64,000 nucleotides of DNA, taken from the NCBI RefSeq assembly GCF_000282475.1, contig NZ_AKJF01000109.1, positions 1 to 64,000 on the forward strand, given 5' to 3'. The notes under the pieces were generated by a model. It searched no databases and was not told the DNA's origin. It worked only from the letters and a program-made list of their open reading frames with translations. The stretch's first letter is position 1, and each line of letters starts with the position of its first letter. This document shows positions 16,696 through 25,146 of this stretch, in pieces. The translations under genes and the position numbers were made by a program. Origin of the DNA: Pseudomonas sp. GM78 (GTDB lineage: Bacteria > Pseudomonadota > Gammaproteobacteria > Pseudomonadales > Pseudomonadaceae).

Positions 16696-17484
16696 ATGCA
16701 CTACGCACATTACAAATTCATCGCATTTGAACTGGACACTGGCGTGTTGACCATGCGTCTGAACCGGCCCGAGGCGATGAACGCCATCAACGCCGGCCTG
16801 CACGAAGAGTTGTCCCGGGTGTTTGCCGAGATCGCCAGCGACCGCGAGGTGCATGCCGTGGTCCTGACCGGCGAAGGACGCGGTTTCTGTGGCGGCGGCG
16901 ACCTGAGCTGGTTCCGCGACATCACCCCCGAAGGGGTCGACAAGTTGTTCCGTGAAGCACGCAAGCTGATCATCGACCTGCTGGAACTGCCGCAGCCGAT
17001 CATTGCCGCCATCAACGGTCCTGCGGCCGGGCTGGGTGCGACCCTTGCGTTGTTTTGCGACATCATCTATGCCGCCGAGTCAGCCAAAATCGCCGATCCG
17101 CATGTACGTATCGGTGTGGCCGCGGGGGATGGCGGTGCTGCGATCTGGCCGTGGCTGGTTGGTCCGGCACGGGCCAAGCAGTACCTGTTCACCGGTGACA
17201 GCCTGACGGCCACCGAAGCCGAGCGCATTGGTCTGATCAACGAGGTAGTGCCTGGCGATGCTATGCTGGAACGCGCCACGGCCATGGCCCGTCGCATGGC
17301 CGACGGTCCGCGCCTGGCCATCGCTGCCAGCAAGGCGTCGGTCAACAAGATCCTGCGCGATACGGTGAACCTGGTGCTGGACACCTCGCTGGCGCTGGAG
17401 AAGGAAAACTTCTACAGCGTCGATCACAAGGAAGCGATCAAGGCCTTCCTGGATAAACGTCCGCCGGTTTACCAGGGGCGCTGA
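16696..17484 (+). CDS. Enoyl-CoA hydratase/isomerase family protein (Glu-less active site)
   Basis: This 262-residue crotonase has GEGRGFCGGGDLSW as the oxyanion-hole motif and NGPAAGLGATLALFCDI as the second. The two water-activating glutamates are absent: the CE position reads AT and the QPE position reads DPH. GVAAGDGGAAIWP supplies an Asp that may act instead, as in many EchA-like proteins of unknown reaction. I start it at ATG 16696 (MHYAHYKFIAFEL), with ACGGAGG upstream; the longer frame would overlap the SDR. It is the third gene of the plus-strand operon after the two SDRs, 23 bp downstream of the second. It is likely to act on a CoA ester in the same pathway but may not be a hydratase. 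Confidence 0.87.
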   Translation: MHYAHYKFIAFELDTGVLTMRLNRPEAMNAINAGLHEELSRVFAEIASDREVHAVVLTGEGRGFCGGGDLSWFRDITPEGVDKLFREARKLIIDLLELPQPIIAAINGPAAGLGATLALFCDIIYAAESAKIADPHVRIGVAAGDGGAAIWPWLVGPARAKQYLFTGDSLTATEAERIGLINEVVPGDAMLERATAMARRMADGPRLAIAASKASVNKILRDTVNLVLDTSLALEKENFYSVDHKEAIKAFLDKRPPVYQGR

Positions 17485-17515
17485 GGTCATGCCCCGGTGG
17501 GGCTTGCCTTTCCAC

Positions 17516-17605
17516 TGTGGGAGCGGGCTTGCCCGCGAAAGCAATGTGTCAGTCACCGATGATGCTGAATCTGCCGACGCCATCGCGGGCAAGCTCGCTC
17601 CCACA
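17516..17605. repeat. REPIN copy 1
   Basis: TGTGGGAGCGGGCTTGCCCG opens and an inverted CGGGCAAGCTCGCTCCCACA closes this 90-bp element, around a spacer containing GTGTCAGTCACCGATGATG. This is the two-REP hairpin layout of Pseudomonas REPINs. Confidence 0.9.
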
Positions 17606-17648
17606 GGTTTGGGTTTGGCCGCGATTTTTGTGTTTGGCACAAATTCAC

Positions 17649-17738
17649 TGTGGGAGCCAGCCTGCTGGCGAAAGCGGTGTGTCAGTCACCGATGATGTTG
17701 AATGTGCTGACGCCATCGCTGGCAGGCCAGCTCCCACA
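17649..17738. repeat. REPIN copy 2
   Basis: This is a second 90-bp inverted REP pair (TGTGGGAGCCAGCCTGCTGG and its inverse). It shares the central GTGTCAGTCACCGATGATG with copy 1 but has a different head sequence. The two lie 43 bp apart in the gap between the crotonase and the regulator. Confidence 0.9.
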
Positions 17739-17752
17739 AGGTATTTCCTGCG

Positions 17753-20455
17753 TTATGAGGTTTCGGGTTTGTTAGAGCGCTTGCGGGCGATGATGATCGC
17801 TTCGTACCGGCTGGATACGCCGAACTTCATGAAGATATTGCGCAGGTTCCACTTGACCGTCTGATCGCTGATATTGAGCGTTCGGGCGATGCGTTTGTTG
17901 GGCATCGATTGCTCAAGCAAGGCGAGGATGTCTTCTTCTCGTTTGGTCAACGCGACCCCATCGGCGACAATGGTACCTGGCGCACCCGGACCCTCACAAT
18001 CCGCAGATGTAAACTCCGTTTCCTGCACCTGAGCACAAAGCTGCTTCTGATAGGCTTCGATGGCTTTGCTTTCGAATGTTTCGAGCTTCGCCAGCGCCAG
18101 GCACAGCACCTCACCTTCGTCCAGGAACGTGCGCACCAGACCGAGACGGTAGCCCAGCGTCAGTGCTTCCTTAAGGCAGGACTGCGCTTGCGCTTCATCG
18201 TCAAGATCAATCAGCACCAATGCCTTGAGCAGGTGGGCCTTGACCAGCAGTTGACCGCGTCCCAGCAATTGCCCAACGCTGAATACCTCATCGAGCGCCT
18301 CAAGCGCCTGCTCGGGCAGGTGGCTGGCGCGTGTCATCCTTGCACGAGACATTGCCGCGATGGCACATATCTCTCGATCGCGAGCCTTTTCTCCCGAGTG
18401 CTGATCAGCGAGCTCATCGAGCTCCGCTTGCAGCATTTGCCCATGGCGCCAGTCACCCCGTTGCCAATCGTCGTTCATCAGTTCGATGCGAATCTGCTCC
18501 GCCAACATCAAGGCAATGCCACGATCGAGTTTGCGTGTGCGGAAGTGTTCGGCGCGCTTGCCCAGATAGTCCATGGCGGCGCGGGGTGTTTCCTGCAGCA
18601 ACTGCAAGCGGGCGTAGATCACGGCGGCGCTGTAAGTGCATGCCGGTACGGAAAAGCTCAGGACGTCCAGTCGGTTGGCCAATGTTTCACGGGCATCATC
18701 AATGCGATCTTGCTCATATCGAACTTCTGCCATGAGCGCGGCACAGGTGCAGGCACTGATCGAGCGTCGGCCATAGGCGACTTCAGCTTGGGCGAGGAGG
18801 GGCGCCGCGTAGCGCTCGGTTTCCAGCACATTGCCTTCGAGCAACGTGGCGACGGCCATGGAACTGCGGGCGATCCACAGCGGTTCTTCAGTGCCGGTGA
18901 AATTGATCGACCTGTAGGTGGCGCGGGCCAGGGCATAGTTGCCGACCATGGCCTGGTTACCGATGATTAGGCCCAGGCGAAAGTGTTCCAGCAGCGGATT
19001 GCGCAAGGGCGAATCCATGATGGGCGCAATAGCTTGCAGGCTGCGCTCGGAATCGTCCTGCTGACCGGCGATCATGCCCTTCACCAGACAAATCTGCGCG
19101 GCGTACCGTTCCCCGCACGATGCTTCGAGCAGTTCGAGCCAGCGCACACTTTGATCGATACGAGCGGTCAATGCATAACCCCAGACACCGAACATCACCA
19201 GGCGCGGGTGGCGCATGAGCAAATCCTGCGGAACCTTTTCGATCCAGCGCAGGAATGTGCCGAGGTGGCTGATATTGCTCAACGGATGCAGAGAATGCTC
19301 CAACAACTGCACGACGGCGTCGAAATCCTCGCTGAGCAGGGCATGGCGCAGAGCCTCCATGACCAGCTCCTGATCACCGAACCACTGCGCCGCACGATGA
19401 TGAAGCTTGCGCACATCGGTGCCACTTTGCAGGAGTTGCTGGTTGAGGAACTCTGCGAACATGGGGTGCAGGCGGTACCACTGGTATCGATCCTCCATGT
19501 CTACGGGGAGCAAGAACAGGTTCAGCGACTCAATCGTTGAAATCAGCTGCGCCGCGTCAGGGCACTCGGTCAGATGGGCGGCCAACTCGGCATTAAAGCG
19601 CCGCAGGATGGAGACCTTTTGCAGGAAGTCGATCAGGCCTTCGGGCAAGTTGGCGATGACGTCCTCTGACAGATAGGCGCTCAGGTCGGCGCTGTTGGGT
19701 GCCAGTGCACTCAATCCCGTGCGTTTGCGCGGTGCGGACTTGAGCGAGATCGATACCAGCTGCAAGCCGATCGGCCAGCCATCGGTCTGGGCATGGATGG
19801 CATGGGCGGCGTCGAGGTCGATTTCTGCATCGAGGTGTGTCTTGAGAAAGGCCAAGGACTCCCTGAAGTTGAATGACAGTTCGTTGCCGCCGATTTCACA
19901 CAATTGCCCCATGGCCCTCAGCCGGCCGAGCAGCAGGGCAGGAGCAACCCGCGAAGCAATGATGAAATGCAGGTGGGTCGGCGCACTGTCGATCAGTGTT
20001 TGCATGAGCTGGTTGATACGCGGATCAGCGACATGATGAAAGTCGTCGATGATCAGGTACAGCTCGGTGTTTAACCTGGCCAGGGAGTTTATCAGTGCCG
20101 AGCCGATGGCCAGCAGGCCCTCGCTGCCACCGCTGTCGCCCAACAGCAACAGATCGTCCTCGAGCGGCAGCCCTACCTGCTGGAGGGCGCCGACCAGGCT
20201 GGCGGAAAACAGCGTGAAGGCACCGTCGTCGGGCGTCAGAGACAACCAGCAGACAATCGCGCCTTTCTTGATCAAATCCAGGCGCCACTGCGCCAGCAAG
20301 GTGGTTTTGCCGAATCCGGCACTGCCGCAAATGATCGAAACCTTGCTGTTAAGGCTCTGGTGACGATGTGTGCCAAGGTCTTCGCGCACCACGTTTTGGG
20401 CGGAGAGCCGCGGCGGGGCGAACTTTGTAGTAACCAGCAGAGAAGTCGACTTCAT
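17753..20455 (-). CDS. MalT/AlkS-type LuxR-family ATP-dependent regulator
   Basis: This 900-residue transcription activator is of the LAL/STAND class. Near the N-terminus, GSAGFGKTT (residues 44-52) is the Walker A loop and LYLIIDDFHHV the Walker B. A winged-helix and long TPR-like helical middle follow, and a LuxR helix-turn-helix ends the protein (LTKREEDILALLEQ, NKRIARTLNISDQTVKWNLRNIF). Relatives such as MalT bind an inducer through the helical repeats, oligomerise with ATP and activate promoters. It sits in the centre of the catabolic cluster, divergent from the acyl-CoA dehydrogenase-like gene, so it is the best candidate regulator for it. A recurrent TAGTGGGT element upstream of neighbouring operons may be its site. 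The inducer is unknown. Confidence 0.9.
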   Translation of the reverse strand: MKSTSLLVTTKFAPPRLSAQNVVREDLGTHRHQSLNSKVSIICGSAGFGKTTLLAQWRLDLIKKGAIVCWLSLTPDDGAFTLFSASLVGALQQVGLPLEDDLLLLGDSGGSEGLLAIGSALINSLARLNTELYLIIDDFHHVADPRINQLMQTLIDSAPTHLHFIIASRVAPALLLGRLRAMGQLCEIGGNELSFNFRESLAFLKTHLDAEIDLDAAHAIHAQTDGWPIGLQLVSISLKSAPRKRTGLSALAPNSADLSAYLSEDVIANLPEGLIDFLQKVSILRRFNAELAAHLTECPDAAQLISTIESLNLFLLPVDMEDRYQWYRLHPMFAEFLNQQLLQSGTDVRKLHHRAAQWFGDQELVMEALRHALLSEDFDAVVQLLEHSLHPLSNISHLGTFLRWIEKVPQDLLMRHPRLVMFGVWGYALTARIDQSVRWLELLEASCGERYAAQICLVKGMIAGQQDDSERSLQAIAPIMDSPLRNPLLEHFRLGLIIGNQAMVGNYALARATYRSINFTGTEEPLWIARSSMAVATLLEGNVLETERYAAPLLAQAEVAYGRRSISACTCAALMAEVRYEQDRIDDARETLANRLDVLSFSVPACTYSAAVIYARLQLLQETPRAAMDYLGKRAEHFRTRKLDRGIALMLAEQIRIELMNDDWQRGDWRHGQMLQAELDELADQHSGEKARDREICAIAAMSRARMTRASHLPEQALEALDEVFSVGQLLGRGQLLVKAHLLKALVLIDLDDEAQAQSCLKEALTLGYRLGLVRTFLDEGEVLCLALAKLETFESKAIEAYQKQLCAQVQETEFTSADCEGPGAPGTIVADGVALTKREEDILALLEQSMPNKRIARTLNISDQTVKWNLRNIFMKFGVSSRYEAIIIARKRSNKPETS

Positions 20456-20593
20456 CTATTCAAGTATTCATTTGTTCTTGTTATCGGCAAGTATGGGGCA
20501 CTGCCCCCCACCTTTCCCACCCCATTACGGGCGGGTTTTTTTAGCTGTTATATCGGTTACTTTTGAGCTTTCATCGATGCTCAAGAGCCCAAG

Positions 20594-21688
20594 TTGAAGA
20601 TCCCACAACTCACCGACATTCAGCGACTGTCAATCGACAGCATGCGCACTTTTGTTCAGCAGGACGTCAAGCCGAACGAATCACTGCTTCGTTTTGGCAC
20701 GCCTTCGCGCGAGCAGGTTCTGGAGCTGACCCAGGCGGTCGCCGAATTCGGACTGCCGGGGCTGGCCGTGCCCAAGGCGCTCGGCGGCTCGGGAATGGAC
20801 TGGGTGATTCAGGCCAGGTTGTTCGAGGAACTGGTCAAAGGTAGTGTCGAACTGGCTACCGTGGTCCTGGTGAACATGGTTGCGGTGGAGCTGTTGCTGA
20901 GTCAGCCGGCGCTGTGCGGTCAGTATTTGCCAGATCTGCTTGCAGGTCGCAGCATCGCCGGCCTCGGCTCTATCCTGTCCGACAGCGGGCATGGCAAGAC
21001 TCTGCAAGCACAACGCAAGGGCGGGCATCTGCTGCTCAACGGCAATATCGAAGCAGTGACCAATGGCCAATGGGCTGACTTCCTGTTCAGCGCCGTCGCG
21101 CTGGACAAGCACGAATCCTGCTTTGTCTTGCTGGACAGGCGCCGTGATCGTTATGAAACCCGCCATGTTTCCCGGGATAACGATGTGGTCAACGCGCGGG
21201 TTCAGGTGACCGGTACCCATCTGTCCGAGGATTTCCGTCTCGGGGAGGCCGGGGCCGGTTCGCAGTTGTCCCGCAGGTTGCTCGACTTTCTCAGGCTCCA
21301 CGAGGGCATTGCCCGGGTCGCCCAAGGGCAGGCCATTCTGGACGCCGCACTGGCTGGACAGGCAAACCCGGTAACGGCGGCCAAACCCACCGCCGGTGAA
21401 CAATTGATCAGCCTGCATCTGGCTGAAATGATCACCCAGTTGGAGTCAGCCCGTTTGATGTGTCATCACGGACTGGTCCTGGCCCAGGAGGGGCAAGACT
21501 GCGAAATGGAATCGAGCATGGCCAGGTTTCTGGCCCAGGGTGCGGTGGAGCGGGTCGAACGGCATGCCGCGTGGGTGCATGGCGGTGAAGGCGAGCGACG
21601 CCAAACGAGCCCCTTGCAGTTGCGTCCGCTGGCGTCCGACAGAGCCAGCGTGGATGTTCGCTCGATCGTAAGTCATTGGGTCCATTGA
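20594..21688 (+). CDS. Degenerate acyl-CoA dehydrogenase-like protein
   Basis: This 364-residue protein follows the acyl-CoA dehydrogenase layout: an N-terminal helical part (LTDIQRLSIDSMRTFVQQDV), a central barrel with NGNIEAVTNGQWADFLF, and a C-terminal helical part. Key motifs are lost. The usual TEPGAGSD reads LSDSGHGKT. The Glu-bearing LDLERL position reads LDFLRL. The C-terminal GGYGYxxEYP...IYGGTNEI block is replaced by HGGEGERRQTS and ends early. Catalysis by the family mechanism looks unlikely. The start is a TTG at 20594, chosen because the family N-terminus begins there; ATG 20642 is the alternative. It diverges from the MalT-like regulator. It could be a subunit of a heteromeric dehydrogenase, as in some steroid-degrading systems, but here that is inference. 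Confidence 0.72.
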   Translation: MKIPQLTDIQRLSIDSMRTFVQQDVKPNESLLRFGTPSREQVLELTQAVAEFGLPGLAVPKALGGSGMDWVIQARLFEELVKGSVELATVVLVNMVAVELLLSQPALCGQYLPDLLAGRSIAGLGSILSDSGHGKTLQAQRKGGHLLLNGNIEAVTNGQWADFLFSAVALDKHESCFVLLDRRRDRYETRHVSRDNDVVNARVQVTGTHLSEDFRLGEAGAGSQLSRRLLDFLRLHEGIARVAQGQAILDAALAGQANPVTAAKPTAGEQLISLHLAEMITQLESARLMCHHGLVLAQEGQDCEMESSMARFLAQGAVERVERHAAWVHGGEGERRQTSPLQLRPLASDRASVDVRSIVSHWVH

Positions 21689-22042
21689 AACCTGCCTCGT
21701 AATACCGGTTTCTGATCTGTAGGAGCCGGCTTGCTGGAGATTTGGACGATGGTGTGCCAGACATGCGGCCATCCTTGCCAGCCAGCTTCCATCATCATTG
21801 CGCTCAATTCAAAAACTCGTGTCGTTCAGCCGGCTCCCGTAGCGGCAGGACGCTTTGTGCTGCCTGCCGGTTTTGCATGGGTTGGGTGTCACACCACCCA
21901 TTTCTGGCTGGGCCCCACCTGCCGCTAGTGGGTGGTTTCAGCGCTGCCCCAAGCCCTTAGGCTGGGTTCAAGGGGATTGTCCCCTTGGCAAGGCCATTCC
22001 ACACAACGAATAAGAAAGTGCACTGCACAACATGGAGGGGTA
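21689..22042. other. Gap with decayed REP pair and DUF1302 promoter
   Basis: No gene is visible. TGTAGGAGCCGGCTTGCTGG (21718-21737) and the inverse AGCCGGCTCCC (21828-21838) look like a worn REPIN. Downstream are TGGGTG (21883), CACCCA (21895) and TAGTGGGTGGTT (21926-21937), then AATAAGAA (22009-22016), an Hfq/Crc-type motif, and a GGAGGGG Shine-Dalgarno for the gene at 22043. Confidence 0.55.
21926..21937 (+). promoter_or_regulatory. Candidate operator TAGTGGGTGGTT
   Basis: This 12-mer is identical to the one at 15013-15024 and lies 117 bp upstream of the DUF1302 start. Its TGGGTGGT core forms an inverted repeat with ACCACCCA at 21893-21900. Confidence 0.45.
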
Positions 22043-23710
22043 ATGAAGTCTGCTCACCTTTGGGTACGAGAAGGCCAATTCCAGAAGGCTGTCCTCGGTA
22101 TCGCTGTCACCGCCATTTCCTCGGGCATGCTGCAGAACGCCAGTGCGATTTCCATCGATACCGGCAACCCGGATATACAAGTGCGTTGGGATAACACCAT
22201 CCGCTACAACCTCGGTTATCGGGTGGAATCCCAGGACGACACCATCATTGGCAACCCGAATTTCGATGACGGTGATCGCAATTTTGACAAAGGTCTGGTC
22301 AGCAATCGCCTGGACCTGTTGAGCGAAGCGGATATCGTCTTCAATCAGCGCTACGGTGCGCGCGTCAGCGCTGCAGCATGGTATGACCAAGCCTACGAGA
22401 ACCTGGACAACGATAGCCTGGCGACCTCCAACCACATGACGTCCAACGGCCAGCCGGCGCTGGGCCTGAGTCGCTACGCAGATCGTTACTACCACGGTCC
22501 GTCGGGAGAAATCCTCGACGCCTTCGTGTTCGGCCAGTTCGATGTCAGCGACGTGCAGCTCAACGGCAAGCTGGGTCAACATTCCCTGGCCTGGGGTGAA
22601 GCACTGCTGACAGGCGGGGCGATCCATGGCGTGTCCTATAGCCAGAACTCGCTGGACCTGGGCAAGGCGCAAGCATCACCGGGTATCGAGGCCAAGGAGT
22701 TGTATCGCCCGCAACCGCAGATTTCGATGCAGGCGCAGTTGACTCCGGAATTCTCGCTGGCCGCACAGTACTTTTTTGACTGGGAACGCATGCAAATCCC
22801 GGAGGCCGGTACTTATTTCGGTGGTCAGGACATCGTCAACGAAGGCGCCGAAAGCCTGGTCGCCCGGACAGGTGTGCCGGGTGTGCGGCTGCTTCGTGGA
22901 CCGGACATCATCAAGGAAGAGCATGGCGACTACGGCCTGGCCGCACGCTGGCGCCCCACGTGGCTGGACGGCACCCTGGGTTTCTACTACCGAAGTTTCA
23001 CCGACAAATTGCCCCAGGTTTATCAGCAGGCCTCCACCCGCCGGTTCGGCCTGGCGTATGGCGACGATATCGATATGTATGGCCTGAGCCTGTCCACCGT
23101 GGTGGGTGGCCTGAGCATCGGTGCCGATCTCAACTATCGCAAGAACATGCCGTTGGTCAGCGGCGTAGCGGCACTGCCGGGCGGGGCCTTGCCTGACGAT
23201 ACGCCAGGTGCGCGGGGCAATACCGTGCACGGCCTGGTCAACGCCGTCGGCACCTTGTCGAACACGCCGTTGTTCGACTCCGCTTCCTACGCCGGCGAAC
23301 TGACCTGGAACACCTGGACGTCGGTCACCGAGCACAAGGACCTGTTCAAAGGCAACGACGCCTACCACGCCGTCGACAAGCCAGACAAAAACGCCATCGC
23401 CATGGGACTGAACTTCACGCCGACCTGGTACCAGGTGTTCCCCGGCGGCGACCTTTCGCTGCCACTGAGCTATTCCCAGGGACTGCGTGGCAACTCGGTG
23501 GTGACTTTGGGCGGCAACGAAGGCACCGGCAGCTATTCGGTGGGCCTGGGCCTGGACTACCTCTCACAGTACCGGTTCGATCTGAAATACGTCGACTTCT
23601 TCGGCGACGTCGACAAGGACGCCAACAACGTGGTGTCCGTGGCCAATGGCACTTCGGCGATCCTCAAGGACCGCGGGCTCATCACTTTCACCTTCAAGAC
23701 CACCATTTGA
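22043..23710 (+). CDS. DUF1302 outer-membrane-type protein
   Basis: This 555-residue exported protein probably forms an outer-membrane barrel. An N-terminal hydrophobic stretch (AVLGIAVTAISSGMLQNASA) acts as signal peptide. DNTIRYNLGYRVESQD and FDDGDRNFDKGLVSNRLDLLSEADI follow, the hallmark opening of DUF1302. WGEALLTGG, AKELYRPQPQISMQAQL and alternating aromatic strands continue to a terminal LITFTFKTTI with a C-terminal hydrophobic end. I chose ATG 22043 behind GGAGGGG; the upstream extension from 21932 has no such site. DUF1302 genes typically sit with DUF1329, YCF48-like and MMPL genes, exactly as here. The set is thought to move hydrophobic compounds across the envelope (family association, unproven). 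Confidence 0.9.
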   Translation: MKSAHLWVREGQFQKAVLGIAVTAISSGMLQNASAISIDTGNPDIQVRWDNTIRYNLGYRVESQDDTIIGNPNFDDGDRNFDKGLVSNRLDLLSEADIVFNQRYGARVSAAAWYDQAYENLDNDSLATSNHMTSNGQPALGLSRYADRYYHGPSGEILDAFVFGQFDVSDVQLNGKLGQHSLAWGEALLTGGAIHGVSYSQNSLDLGKAQASPGIEAKELYRPQPQISMQAQLTPEFSLAAQYFFDWERMQIPEAGTYFGGQDIVNEGAESLVARTGVPGVRLLRGPDIIKEEHGDYGLAARWRPTWLDGTLGFYYRSFTDKLPQVYQQASTRRFGLAYGDDIDMYGLSLSTVVGGLSIGADLNYRKNMPLVSGVAALPGGALPDDTPGARGNTVHGLVNAVGTLSNTPLFDSASYAGELTWNTWTSVTEHKDLFKGNDAYHAVDKPDKNAIAMGLNFTPTWYQVFPGGDLSLPLSYSQGLRGNSVVTLGGNEGTGSYSVGLGLDYLSQYRFDLKYVDFFGDVDKDANNVVSVANGTSAILKDRGLITFTFKTTI

Positions 23711-23725
23711 AGCGAGATCAATGAC

Positions 23726-25069
23726 ATGAACACATCACATAAAGTGCTCGTTGCCAGCCTGCTGTCGCTGGTCGGTAGTGTCGCCCTGGCGGCGCCCGAC
23801 TACAGCCAGCTGGGCAAGAGCCTGACCGCCGTGGGCGCGCAACAAAGTGGAAATGCGGATGGCAGCATCCCGGCATACACCGGCGGCCTGACCAGCGCGC
23901 CTGCGGGCTTCGACAAAAACAGCTTCGTTCGCCCGGACCCCTTCGCCAACGAAAAGCCGCTGTTTTCGATCGATCAGAAGAACGTCAGCCAGTACGCCGA
24001 CAAGCTCACGGCAGGCACGGTGGCCCTGATCAAGCGCTACCCGAGCTTCAGAATCGATATCTACCCGACTCACCGCACCGCAACGTCACCTCAGTGGGTG
24101 CTGGACAACACGATCAAGAACGCGGGGAAGGCGACGCTGGAGGCTGACGGAACGTCGGTGGCCGGAGTCCACGCGAGTATCCCGTTCCCGATTCCACAAA
24201 ACGGCAACGAAGCCATGTGGAACCTGTTGATGCGATACAACGGCGACACGATGGACTTCCGCAATTTCAAGGCCTTCAACGTCAATTCCTCAGGCCAGAT
24301 GAGCATGTCCACCCAAGGGCGGTTCCTGGTCGAGTCGGAGTATTACAACCCGGCCAAGGTTGACAGCAGTTTCCTGCAGCGTACCCGGCTGGATTACACC
24401 GGGCCGGCTCGCCGTGCAGGGGAGGTCGCCATGGTGCTCGAACCGGCCATGTACACCAAAACCGACCGCCGCGCCTTTCAGTACCTGCCCGGGCAGCGCA
24501 GAGTGAAGCTGGCTCCGGACCTTGCCTACGACACACCCAACACCTCCACGTCGGGCATGTCGACCATGGACGATGTCGGCCTGTTCAACGGCAAGCAGGA
24601 TCGCTTCGACTTCAAGCTGGTGGGCAAGAAGGAAGTGTACGTGCCTTATAACGATTACCGCCTGGTGTATGCCGACAACCCGCAGGCGATATTCACGCCC
24701 AACCATATCAATCCTGACTATGTGCGCTGGGAGTTGCACCGGGTCTGGGTGGTCGAGGCGACACTCAAGCCGGGTGCACGACACATCTATAAAAAGCGTG
24801 AGTTCTATCTCGACGAAGACAGTTGGGCACCGTTGGCAGTGGACCAATACGATGCCCGCGACAGCCTGTGGCGTGTGGGTTTCAACTATCCGACCCAGAG
24901 CTACGATGCCTCGACGTTTTCCAGTTTCACCGTCGGGCACTATGACTTGATCGGCGGCAACTACTACATCCACCTCTGGCCGGGCACGCCTGGTTTGCGT
25001 ATCGCTTCCGAACACCAGCCTGACAACTACTGGTCGCCTGACTCCATGGCCGGCAGCGGCATTCGCTAA
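23726..25069 (+). CDS. DUF1329 exported protein
   Basis: This 447-residue protein has a clear signal peptide (MNTSHKVLVASLLSLVGSVALA, cleaved before APDYS). The DUF1329 body includes NADGSIPAYTGG near the mature start, a central KLAPDLAYDTPNTSTSGM stretch, and a DDVGLFNGKQDRFDFKLVGKKEVYVPYNDYRL block. A C-terminal KPGARHIYKKREFYLDEDSW follows. Members are distant relatives of outer-membrane lipoprotein sorting factors (LolB/LppX-like fold), so a periplasmic carrier of lipid-like ligands is plausible. It starts 16 bp after DUF1302 and is probably cotranscribed with it. A strong terminator-like hairpin follows at 25085-25116. Confidence 0.9.
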   Translation: MNTSHKVLVASLLSLVGSVALAAPDYSQLGKSLTAVGAQQSGNADGSIPAYTGGLTSAPAGFDKNSFVRPDPFANEKPLFSIDQKNVSQYADKLTAGTVALIKRYPSFRIDIYPTHRTATSPQWVLDNTIKNAGKATLEADGTSVAGVHASIPFPIPQNGNEAMWNLLMRYNGDTMDFRNFKAFNVNSSGQMSMSTQGRFLVESEYYNPAKVDSSFLQRTRLDYTGPARRAGEVAMVLEPAMYTKTDRRAFQYLPGQRRVKLAPDLAYDTPNTSTSGMSTMDDVGLFNGKQDRFDFKLVGKKEVYVPYNDYRLVYADNPQAIFTPNHINPDYVRWELHRVWVVEATLKPGARHIYKKREFYLDEDSWAPLAVDQYDARDSLWRVGFNYPTQSYDASTFSSFTVGHYDLIGGNYYIHLWPGTPGLRIASEHQPDNYWSPDSMAGSGIR

Positions 25070-25084
25070 GTCAACTGACTGCTG

Positions 25085-25116
25085 GACCGCGCGCAACCCC
25101 CAGGTGGCGCGCGGTC
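25085..25116 (+). terminator. Intrinsic terminator after DUF1329 gene
   Basis: GACCGCGCGC (25085-25094) pairs perfectly with GCGCGCGGTC (25107-25116), followed by TGCCGATTTTT. It may attenuate transcription into the downstream YCF48/MMPL genes rather than separate them fully. Confidence 0.75.
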
Positions 25117-25146
25117 TGCCGATTTTTCCGAACGAGGATTTTCGCC

